Assembly (NCBI RefSeq): GCF_000006405.1
Contig: NW_003203754.1
Location: 78,428 to 101,934 of the forward strand
DNA length: 23,507 nt
DNA from: Perkinsus marinus ATCC 50983
Lineage: Eukaryota > Perkinsozoa > Perkinsida > Perkinsidae
Reading direction: 5' to 3'
In this document: in pieces, positions 1-9,300 of the stretch
Layout of the letters: each line of letters opens with the position of its first letter
How positions within the stretch are numbered: the stretch's first letter is position 1
Position numbers and translations under genes: made by a program
Notes under the pieces: model-generated
Told to the model about the DNA's origin: nothing
The model's database searches: none
The model's input: only the letters and a program-made list of their open reading frames with translations

Positions 1-1599
1 TTTGAGTAATATCAACATGATAACAATGTGAATCGATTGACACGGAGCTTCCCGTATTCTCGAATTGGCGAAAGCCATCTCGAGAAATTAGATATGCATA
101 ACTCTTCGGTTCGCACTGCAGACCAATGCCAATATCAATAACAACACCTCGCGCTGTATGTGATGAACTCCCCTGGGACACCACCATTGCAACGAAGGCT
201 ATCACGGGAGACAGCACAATACACGTTGAATGAAAAGGTAACCGTGATGATCTTCTATACCGTCGTTAACCGAATAACGGTTACTACAACGCCAATAACT
301 GGCAATTCCACAATGAGAAAGATCGCCATAAATTGAATCCACGCTTCACCAGGGCACTTACAAACGGCGTGCTTCACTCGAGCAATATCGTCTCCCATAA
401 GCCCACCGATAGCCTCACTCACAAAGTGCGGCAGAGATATAGAAAATGGCAAACGAATTACCAACACCACCGATCTGAACCAACATTTTAAAAAGACTAA
501 CTCGACTGCACTCACCCCGATATCAACAAAATCTTCTGCGTGCGTGCAAGACCAAGTAGTCGTGTCCAATGAACAAGATTATCCCTCGAGCTTCCCTAAA
601 CTTAAAAGATACGCCCAACCAGAGTCAGACGAATATATCCTCAGTTTCAAACTCACTAATGAGGCCAATAAGAATTTCCCTCAGAAATTCCACAATGTAT
701 CACCAACACATGTAGTTGACTATGTGCATATCTTCGCCCTCACCGCAGCCGGAAGATTCTGCCCATCACCAACATCACCATGAGCTACTCCACCACCCTC
801 CTCATTTCCCTGCAACAGCATCTCCGTTTCGCGAGATCTGACATAAATCAATACCGTTCATTTCCCAACAACCTCACACACCTCGGTACGAAGAGCCTTC
901 CAACTAGGAAGGACACAGCGAGGCGGGAGAGCACCCATGCTATTGTCGCTATCGATGCCGTCACCACCGCGTGAGCTGATGCTGAACAGTGAGGAAAATA
1001 CCCAACCAACTGGTCTCGTCTACACCGCAAACAATTCTGTATAATTCTACCGAGCCATCCGTCTTTTACCATAGTTTTTTTTCTGATGCATTCACCAGCC
1101 CCTACGCAGGACCTCAAGAGGATGCTGTGAGACGAACAACCCTCCAGAGGGAGAGGCAAAACGCCTCTACTGCTTAGCTCTCACAGAGGTCGATCGAAGC
1201 TGCCACATTACTCGCGTCAATGTATCATAGACGTTCTCATCAACTACTACTAGCATACCCCTCAGCCGAGTATTACCCCAACTTTCTGATGCAAAAACCG
1301 TCTATTACCTTCATCAGGTCGCAGTTGCAACGCTCTGACCACCAACTTCACCACGGTCCATCCTAAAGAGACCTTCCACGATAAGGGCGAGCGCCATATC
1401 ATCCTTAGGGCTGCCAGCACGAACAAATCTACTGTAGACTCCGCAGGATCGATTGACCATAGCAACCTAAAGTGTATCTTACCAACTTCAACCTAAGATA
1501 CTCCCACCTGCTATGCACCATCACAATGATGCTGATTGTAAAGAAGTCTCCAATCCTCAGGAGCACGTCGAAACACCTTCTAACGGTGGGCGAGCACAT
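1..1599 (-). CDS. ABCB-type half ABC transporter, N-terminal part (3' end off the window)
   Basis: Seven exons read on the minus strand: 1502-1599, 1309-1466, 882-981, 744-837, 516-595, 261-474 and 1-172, all joined by GT-AG introns with matching phase. The start ATG at 1599 follows an in-frame stop. The first three exons encode an N-terminal hydrophobic domain with several membrane segments (for example TISIIVMVH, DLFVLAALRMIW and SIATIAWVLSRLAVSFLVG), then a Gly/Glu-rich hydrophilic linker. Exon 5-6 gives RLLGLARTQKILLISGSVVL and PFSISLPHFVSEAIGGL, which resembles the first core helix and following segment of ABCB/TAP-like transporters, then a second helix FMAIFLIVELPVIGVVV. Exon 7 (YAYLISRDGFRQFENTGSS) resembles the loop before the third helix. 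An extra N-terminal domain is known in TAP-like (ABCB9) transporters. The nucleotide-binding domain would lie beyond position 1. Introns are 35, 327, 44, 148, 41 and 88 nt. The assignment is inference from helix pattern; another polytopic transporter is possible. Confidence 0.55.
640..741 (-). mobile_element. Family A copy, degraded
   Basis: In transporter intron 596-743. The CACATGTAGTTGACTATGTG block and CTCACTAAT block match family A. Confidence 0.7.
1467..1501 (-). repeat. Family D 35-nt hairpin that is exactly one intron
   Basis: On the coding strand the unit starts GTATCTTAGG and ends in TTTAG. GTATCTTA and TAAGATAC inside it form an inverted repeat. It lies between two transporter exons that join in phase 2 (W-E-L), so the whole unit is one intron. 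The same 35-nt layout recurs at 3552-3586, 15967-16001 and 21746-21780. Confidence 0.8.
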
Positions 1600-1639
1600 A
1601 CCGAACCCACCTCAACTACAAAACCAGTAGTGGAAGAAT

Positions 1640-1747
1640 CTATTTTCACTTCCTTACGAGTGATAAAAGTGTACGAAAATTAACGAAAAATTTCCTCATA
1701 ATTTTCATATTCTCACCAACACACATAGTTGCATATTTTCCCATTGT
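1640..1747 (-). mobile_element. Family A copy, degraded
   Basis: GTGTACGAAAATTAACGAAA and TTGCATATTTTCCCA blocks match family A; intergenic. Confidence 0.65.
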
Positions 1748-2040
1748 TATTCTCAACGAGTCGTCACCTCCCATCTCACTGTGACCAACACCACACACTT
1801 TTTCCCTATCAATAGTCAACTTCCAGCACTGCCCTCAAGTAACAAAGTACCCTCCAGAAGCCCCAAAGCGTCTCCTCTTATGTGACTCAGCAACTGCATT
1901 CTCATACCTCCCCTTTTCTCGTGTCACCATAGTAAGCCCAGCATGAGTATTCTTCTCTGTTAAATTACGATGTTCCTTCCAAGTCTGCATCCATGCTGTA
2001 CTCGTTGGTAGCGGACGAGCTCGGGTGAGATACCTACAAC

Positions 2041-2202
2041 TAGTGTTGCAGAAATATATATTCGCTTCCCTCAACTGAACTCAGAAGTTTTCTCACTAAT
2101 TATGCAACTTACGAGTGTACAGAAACCAATAAGATTTTTGATAACTTTCCCTAGAATTTCACCAACACATGTAGTTGGCCCTGTCCATATTCTCCCACAC
2201 TG
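2041..2202 (-). mobile_element. Family A copy, nearly full length
   Basis: Starts TAGTGTTGCAG, ends TCTCCCACACTG, with the AACTGAACTCAG and CACATGTAGTTGG blocks. No clear target duplication. Intergenic. Confidence 0.8.
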
Positions 2203-2320
2203 GATAGAAATGTACAGAAACCAACAAAAAACTCCCAAAATTTCCTCAGAATTTTCATATTATCACCATCACACGTAGTTCACAATGTGCATATCCCCCC
2301 CCCCCCCCACACACCTCGAC
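2203..2320 (-). mobile_element. Family A copy, truncated, with poly-C run
   Basis: Directly abuts the previous copy. Keeps GTACAGAAACCAAC and CACACGTAGTTCACAATGTG blocks; the terminal TTTCCCACAC is replaced by 14 C. Confidence 0.7.
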
Positions 2321-2655
2321 CAATAATCGTTCTACCTCAGCCCGAGACGAAGCTCTACCTTCCTATACTATCACAACTTGCGCAATCCACTGATACCAGC
2401 CGGCTTATTCACACTGTCTACATCGCAGATGTTCTAGTACTTGTTATGTGATCAATGTTTGTGATGCTGTCTCCCTCGTGAATGCCTCAAATGAAACGCT
2501 CACGGTCGACACGTGCGTTGTCGCCAGATTTCCTTGATGCTTCAGTTTGCTAATCATTATTAATAATACTAATATAAAGTTTTCGCTAATGCGTAAATCG
2601 ATACGGTGTTCGAATGGTTATTCGCGTTCATACACGTATACCCCCTCGTTTCTTA

Positions 2656-5600
2656 TTACTCATGTTTCAAGCAACGACAGGCATCTCCGCGCTTGCCCGG
2701 GGCCACCGTGAGGAGATCGTTGGTGATGTAATCGTACAGTACTGCTGGAGTGGACGTATCTCGTAAAACGCTCTGAAAACGGCGAACAGATGAACTCCCT
2801 CGACCAATTTGATAAGCTGATGTGAAAGATGTGCGTTTTCTATTGCCGAAATTAATGATAGTGAACAACTTGTCGCTATCACAGTCTCGGAAGGCTACTC
2901 CTATAAGATCACATGTTCATACCAATGTTCATTCGATATAGTTTCAGATCGATTCGCAACCATCTCGAAAATTAAGACACATTTTTCACATCTGCATATA
3001 AAATTGACACGCACTCTAGGAGAAATATACTTTTGTCTCTTTCTAACCTGCAACGTATCTTTCGAAGTCGTGAACAACAACGGTTTAGCCAAATCTTCAT
3101 AGTGCGGTAGATACTGTATCTCAGGCCAGTCGATCGCTCTAGGAGTACCTAAACCCATACCATACCCCCACCAACTTCTCCTACCGCCGACCCACCCAGT
3201 AAACCGAATATACGTGCCAGTTGATCAGACTCTGACATGCCGGGTAGGAGAGGTCGGCTCAAGAGGAGTTCCATCAAAACACATCCGCAGGACCATACAT
3301 CGATCGCTGGGGTGTAGCTGAGGGAGGATAACATATACAGTGTGGGGGAATTTGATATGCGAATGCAGTCTTAATGAGAATAGATCTCAAACTATATCAC
3401 ATAAACAATGTGAACATTGCTATGACCATGTGATGTGACAATGGTAACCTCCCGAGACTGTGTTAGCGACAAGTTGTTCACTATCACTAATTTCGGAATA
3501 GGGAACGCACACTCTCCACATTTGCATATCAAATTGTCCCACACTGTAGACCTAATCCGTATCTACCACAGAGGAACCTTAGATTCCCAACAGCTTACTC
3601 TGACTGTCCTAAGAGCAGCTCAGGTGCTCTATACCACAGCGTGACCACCACCGTAGTAAGATGCTGATCTCTAGGAGGAATGGTATGAGAATACCCCCTA
3701 GCCAAGCCAAAGTCCGCCAATTTAAGCACCCCTGAATTAGACAACGTGTATGTCACCTCATTTAGTGACACTTCTGTAAAAAGAGGTGGGTAAATAATAC
3801 TACCTTTGTTGTTAAGCAATAAATTAGGCGGTTTTATGTCTCTATGAATGATGCCAACCCAATGGAGATACTGCACCGCTTGTAGTAGCTGTACAAAAAT
3901 GCACTTCACGTCCCCTTCAGAGAACGATACCCCATTTACCTGCCACCACCAACAACAACAACAACATCATCAGCGTAGCATCAGGTTTCTCTAAGTACAC
4001 AGGCGAACAAAACCCTAGGAAGTTCATAATGGCTGACCAAATCCATCAACAATACGTGTTGGAATATATCTTTCGTCACCTTAGCCTAGACATTTCCTCA
4101 CTAACTATAGAGATTGCCACGAGGCTTAGGGTAGGAGTATACAAGAACCATCAATAGCCCCAACAGCCCTCCCCTGTATTACATCCATCAGAGTAGCAAT
4201 ATCATGTTCACAATACTCAAAGACCAGATAGACACTGTCTTCCCCATCATGGACCACTTCCTTCAACTCCACCACATTCCGGTGCTTCACTCGAGACAGC
4301 ACACCGATCTCTCGTAGGGATACTACTGGGAACCTATACATATAGTAATGCGAACCCCGACACTCATCACGTAGAAGATGTCATTTATCCATTAGAGTGG
4401 GCTGACTGTCAGACCACTTAGGCGACTGACTTTACTCCAATTATCAATAAACAACTTCCTCGATTATCACACAAACACAATCGTTTCGTCCAGGGAGTAA
4501 CACTACAACAGCCTCATCGAAGCCTCAGCGCGAAGTTTCCAAACCATGCACAAGCACTGGAATTCAAGGATTGCACGAGCTCATCCTGGAGGTTTGATCC
4601 TCTCAGGAGAACATCGTTTTCGAACTCCTCGTTACAGAGCTACCACCCAGCAGCAAATCTATTGCGCTCCCATGAGACAGAATATTCATACCACCGCGAT
4701 GAAGTCCAACTCCATCTACCCTCGAATCGATTATGTGGTTGTCACCAAGACGTACGACCTCTCCTAAAATCGTATCCTCATCTTAATGCGGTAGATGGCC
4801 ACGAGCAATACAACAACCAGCACCATAGGCCAGATATGTTGCAGGATACCCCCCACGTTTGATGCCAAAGAGGTGCGGAGAAGCTATGCTACGTAGTTCA
4901 GTTCTGAACCGACGCAAGGTACACGGCGGCCGCTCATCCCACAGCTGAGTGTGGTGGTCATACGGTTGATTCAATAGACCCGTGATTTTGATGTATCGAC
5001 GTTGATGAATGATGCCTTAGCTCGACCCAGCACCGCTATTGAGCCTCATTGAAGTCGTCCTCATGCAGTTGACAGGAACAACTAGCTTGAGTGAGACATG
5101 CCCCGAACAGCCGACGAGTACCATCGCATAGGGGTTCGATCGCACCATGTAAAGTGAGGGGATCCGATCCCCAGGATCGTACCCTACCGCCCCTGGGGTA
5201 GAGCATTGCTCTACCCCAAGCCTTCTCTTTCGAGCGAGATTGGACTCTCTGCAGCCGTGCAGACTCATCGCATCTCCCTAGCAGGGACCCTCCTCTCAGC
5301 AGGGTCTGCTCAATGAGCAGCCAAGTCATGATAGAGCCCCTAGAGCCTATACTACCGCCGTTTGAACAATTACCGCGAACTTTTGGAGAGAGAAAACCAC
5401 ACAATCCGGGAAAGTAATCGCAACGACAGATGAACATCTATCTACATCGCCAAGGGTCAGATCGTCGAAGAATTTGGCGAAACCCCCGAGCTCCATAAAT
5501 GCCGGCTGGCTTCTCCAACATCTTAGAACACGGGATCACACGGTAACATCTCGCGGCACTCCCACATGTTCTTTCGCGACAGCACCGCAGTTTCCCATAA

Positions 5601-5955
5601 AAACTATATCTTATAATACACTACAATCATAAGGGTTATTACAGTTTTATTATAATAGCCGCAATCGTCCCCATTACCCTTCCTTCGACTTTCTTTTCAT
5701 CTCTTCCGGCGTTAACAAAGCTTTTACTGCTACCAACTCTCCAGTCTTCTTATTCCGACATCTCGATACTGTACCATACCTGCTCTGCTAATTTCCTGGC
5801 GCGTGACTCCTCCCTCGACCAAAAGCCATATCTTATTACGTTCCCTGTCCAAGCCTATTCAACCTCTCATACTTCGCCTCAATAACGCTGCCCCCTCTTG
5901 CCTCGGAAACTCTCCTCCGCCTGGTGGTAGTAGAAGAGGAAGATGACGAGGACAT
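2656..5955 (-). CDS. Cyclin-dependent protein kinase, CDK10/CDK11 (SLRE) type, complete
   Basis: Eight exons on the minus strand: 5840-5955, 5678-5779, 4183-4333, 3804-3939, 3599-3731, 3196-3317, 3048-3148 and 2656-2772; joined they give 325 residues and a stop. All junctions are GT-AG and phase-consistent. Visible kinase parts in order: glycine loop GQGTYGTV (36-43), VAVK lysine 58, C-helix VVSLREIG with Glu81 (the PISSLRE/PITSLRE-like cyclin-binding motif), [12 protein letters not shown] hinge, [13 protein letters not shown] catalytic loop (Asp157, Asn162), ADFG (175-177), [13 protein letters not shown] activation segment end, [13 protein letters not shown] and a closing PGKR element. All catalytic residues are present. 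The family phosphorylates Ser/Thr-Pro sites with a cyclin partner and works in transcription or splicing control. A Ser-rich tail precedes the kinase core. The C-terminus stops right after the last kinase helix (CLKHE), shorter than usual; a further exon after a GTAATA donor at the stop cannot be excluded. Confidence 0.92.
2793..3018. mobile_element. Family C element in kinase intron
   Basis: Fills intron 2773-3047. Left arm CGACCAATTTGATAAGC and right arm GCATATAAAATTGACACGCA are inverted copies of the family C TIR; the interior GAACAACTTGTCGCTATCAC is shared by all copies. Confidence 0.8.
3338..3546. mobile_element. Family C element, best-preserved ends, in kinase intron
   Basis: Begins CAGTGTGGGGGAATTTGATA and ends TATCAAATTGTCCCACACTG, an inverted repeat of about 28 bp. 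The interior runs in the opposite orientation to the copy at 2793-3018. No clear 8-bp duplication; TA lies on both sides. Confidence 0.85.
3552..3586 (-). repeat. Family D 35-nt hairpin unit in kinase intron
   Basis: Coding strand GAATCTAAGG at the start and AGATACGGATTAG at the end. Lies near the donor side of intron 3318-3598, just outside the family C element. Confidence 0.75.
3732..3803 (-). other. 72-nt stop-free intron inside the kinase catalytic domain
   Basis: Intron between the catalytic loop (NNKG) and the strand leading to ADFG. Donor GTAGTA and acceptor ATTCAG fit phase 1. Its length is a multiple of three and it has no stop in frame, so retention would add 24 residues just before the DFG motif. 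Splicing restores the normal spacing [12 protein letters not shown]. Confidence 0.8.
3946..3975. repeat. Short AAC-type microsatellite in kinase intron
   Basis: Repeated AAC/ATC triplets next to the acceptor of intron 3940-4182. Confidence 0.7.
4050..4110 (-). mobile_element. Family A fragment in kinase intron
   Basis: Within intron 3940-4182. CGTGTTGGAATATATC and TTTCCTCACTAACTATA match one end of family A. Confidence 0.6.
4334..5677 (-). other. 1.34-kb kinase intron with palindromic core, content unknown
   Basis: Longest intron of the window (donor GTAATG, acceptor GTATAG). Unlike most long introns here it shows no family A, B, C or D copy. Its central part is more GC-rich and contains two near-perfect hairpins: GGGGATC/GATCCCC at about 5158-5172 and GGGGTAGAGCA/TGCTCTACCCC at about 5196-5218. 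A 133-codon open frame on the minus strand (5036-5437) resembles nothing I know. It may hold an unrecognised mobile element or a nested RNA gene. Confidence 0.5.
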
Positions 5956-6371
5956 TGGGGGGACAATACCCCTATAATCTATCTCGCATCACAATGCGCC
6001 CCAATTCGATATGCAAATATGGGAAACGCGTTCAGAGAGTAATGATAGTGAACAACTTGTCGCTATCAAAGTCTCGGGCGTCCAGAGACTTCTATCCCAT
6101 CACTTGGTCATAGGTCCAGAGTCCAGATCATAAGTCCAGATCGATTCGCCTTAACCTCAGGAAATAGTGCAAATTAATAGTATATACAATTGACACACAC
6201 TGTCCATACACCCAGACAAGCGATTACGAAGATCATTTTATGCTACAGCAACGACCACTTTCCACGAGAATCTATTGAGTAATATTAACGCAAGACCTGT
6301 CACAGACCCAAAGCAATGCTAATGCTACAATGACCATAAAAATGACCATATCTCATTTATCGATAATTCTA
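5956..6371. other. Intergenic region upstream of the kinase
   Basis: 416 bp between the kinase start codon and the stop of the DDT/WHIM gene. Half of it is a family C element (5992-6202). No other feature seen. Confidence 0.6.
5992..6202. mobile_element. Family C element, intergenic
   Basis: Left arm CCAATTCGATATGCAAATAT, interior GAACAACTTGTCGCTATCA, right arm ACAATTGACACACACTG. Confidence 0.8.
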
Positions 6372-9300
6372 TCAATTTTTCTTATCAACCCTATCCAGCA
6401 ACCATCCCAAGCACATCGCGAGTATTGGTGGCGACAACTCTCCTCCTTCCTCCCGAGGTGCCGAAGGATACACTTCAACTTGCGGCGAGCTCACATCAGA
6501 AGAATGGGGCGTTCCCGCATGAGACGGCCCCTTACAGCCCCTATTCGTGTGCTGTGTCAACCCTCCCTGCGACTTGAAAATCCTCCCACACTCTTTACAC
6601 TCGTGCACTTGTCCTCTACCGCCCGATCCCGACCCGCTCATCGGCGATTGATGTTCACTCTTAACCGTTTTAGGGGTACTCACAGACGGCCATCGAATCA
6701 TCGGAGCCGATGCCACTACCGGAGACTTATCCTTATCCGAACCCATATCCTTCAACTCCTCCATGTTCAGAGGCGCCACCACATCCTCCACACTGCCCTC
6801 ATCACATCCCCTCTCATATTCCTCCCACCATCCCTCCCTACTACCACCACTACCTCCAGATTCACAACTCTCCCGACCTAGAGTAGCAAGGAAAATCTGC
6901 CGCTCCTCTGGGCAAGTCCAACCCACTCTTTCTCCCAGCACTTCTTCTGCCGAAACCAACGCATCAGCTGACAATACGCTGGGTAGTTCAACAGGTTTCA
7001 CCATCGCCTTCATCTTGTTATAGCCTTCGCTCACCTCAACAATCGGGCTCGTCTCAACAGTTAATTTCAAAAGTCTATCCGCCTCGTTTCGTAACTTCTT
7101 TACGATTTCTCTCAACTCACTTCCCGCTTCCAAACACGTCAAGCCTTCCACTGACCGCAGATCTGGCGGGAAAGATTCTCGCACTTCCAAATCCTTCGCT
7201 GTGCGCTCCGCCAACTGCCGCCTCAGCTTCCCCTCAGCTCTGCTGGGCTCTTGATCAAGACTTAGCACCAATCCTTCCACTTCCTCCTTAGTTTGATAGA
7301 AGCCCAAAGCCCCATTAGAATACCGTACGCATACGCATGGAGTCGTGGACGATACTTGCGGTATGACAAAGTAAGAGTGGCCAGCCTAACAAACAATGCG
7401 CACGAGTTCTTTGGACAGCAAAGAGGGAATAATATCAACTGTGAAAAAAAAGTTTCATAAAAACTCATATAAAAGCTGTTACACAGGATCTCCAAAAATT
7501 ATTTTTTCCCAAAATGTCATATACCCACCACCGCACTCAAAAGTGACTGTCGTTAACTCACATCACACCGACTGAAAACATTCGCATCAACTCCTATAAT
7601 GCGCGACCATTTCTCATCACATCTTCAACCCAACTGCGTTAGAATTCACTCATCTCGAGTTCCTAGTCCCAACCCCCTCCTACTACCCTATCCACGCCAA
7701 CTGCCGTTAGCTGGCCTGTCATCTCATCCGGCGCCAACCTCAACAGAGCCCTAGTACCCTGTTGACGGACCGCGCTCACCACCCTCCTCCTTTTACTCAG
7801 CTTCCTCAACTCCTTTCCCACACCCTCCCGACACAGTGCCACTAAACTCATACCCGACATTTCCCCATCAATTGCCATCGCCACCGCAGGCTCCTCCTCC
7901 TTCGTCTCCTCCCCCGACAAGTCCATCTCCCCAAACTTCGCCCAGTGATTCAGCGACCTCAGCCTACTTTCCAACTGCTCCAGCTCTCGCCGACGATCCT
8001 CTATCCTCTCGGTAATAGCATCTCTCCTAAAGCGAACTCCCTCAATGCAGTTCACTTCAAACGAGTAATCAACGAGCACAGTGTCCAATATGCCCGGGCC
8101 TTTTCGGAAATTTCTATGTCGGAAATCTCCGAAAACTCGAAAAAATGGTATTTTTCCACCAAAACAGACTGCTTTTTGGTTCTCGGAAATTTCCAAATGC
8201 CCCTGCAAATAGTACGTTAATGAGTTACATGCTACGTCTGAGCATAGCATCACTCATTAGCATCAATCCTAAACCAGACACAACAAGACCTCATCAAGTG
8301 AGACTCCAATTGAGTTCACATCAAGGGAGTCACTTGTTCGATATGCCTCGGCATTATCCCGAGTTTGCATTTCGGAAATTTCCGGAAAATTCGAAAAAGT
8401 ATTTTTCTGAGGGTATCACTGCTCAATATCAATCGCATACCGCACGCCGCAAGATTCCCTAAATGACGATACCAACAACCCCACAACTCACCCAATCTCC
8501 ACCTCCCTAGCCATACTCTCATTCTCTATCCTCGCTAGCCTCGCCGTCAACACCTTCCCCCGCTCGAGCGCCGCCGACACGCATGCCCGATATCGCACAT
8601 ATAATGGTGACACGCGACAACTATCCAGCAACGCCTTAATGACCTGATTTACTGTAAAAGTCCCTCCCAACCTCAACAGATGACTTACTGTTATACGAAC
8701 TCGAACTGGAATGTCTTTATATTCAACCAAATTCATCCATTTCGCGCCCTCCTCAATTTCCTCTCTCCTCCCTTCCTCCTTCGCCAACGTCAAAATAGTC
8801 TCCGAAACTAAACATTGCCATCCTAGTGTAAGGGTCGTTGATGAGGCCTTCAACGGGAGATACGGGAGAGCTCCACAAGTTGCCCTAAAGCACATACTCC
8901 TCCACCTCCCAAGCACCAGAAGCTAACCCCACTTATCAGAGCTCTCTCGAGCGCTCAAGGCCACCACATGGGGCACCACCAACCGCAACAGGGCCAGGTG
9001 AATTCTGATACAAAAACCATAAAACTACCACTACCACCCTCCCTCCACCTCTGCATCAGCGGCGTCAATGTCCTCGCGAATAAAGCATCTGCAAACTCCC
9101 CTGCTGGCCGAGCCGGGATACCCACAAGAGAGTCAGAGTAATGGCAACAGAATGCCCACACCTGCCAGACACACACTATCACCACTGGAATATATTTTCG
9201 CTTTCCCCAGCTGAGATCAGGAGTTTACATACGAATTCAGCCAGAAATGTACAAAAACCAACAAGGGAATCCTCAAAATTTCCTCCCAAATTTTCTAGTT

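Larger units (their letters stand above)
1600..2655. other. Intergenic region between kinase 3' end and transporter start
   Basis: No exon was recognised. It holds three family A copies (1640-1747, 2041-2202, 2203-2320) and a run of 14 C at 2295-2308. The promoter of the transporter and the 3' end of the kinase gene should lie here, but no defined site was seen. Confidence 0.6.

Noticed and set aside
3338-3546. Family C as a Tc1/mariner element because TA flanks one copy
   Set aside because: Only one copy has TA on both sides; the others do not, and the tip is shared with the 8-bp-duplication family A. Superfamily left open.
5190-5235. tRNA-like D-arm (GGTAGAGCA) in the large kinase intron
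   Set aside because: No matching acceptor stem, anticodon arm or T arm could be found on either strand; the stretch is a simple palindrome.
5036-5437. 133-codon minus-strand frame as a separate gene
   Set aside because: It lies wholly inside a kinase intron, shows no recognisable motif, and overlaps other similar-sized frames; kept only as a note on the intron.
6330-6881. 183-codon open frame on the plus strand
   Set aside because: It is antisense to the well-supported zinc-finger exon of the DDT/WHIM gene and has the Pro/His/Arg-rich composition of a shadow frame.
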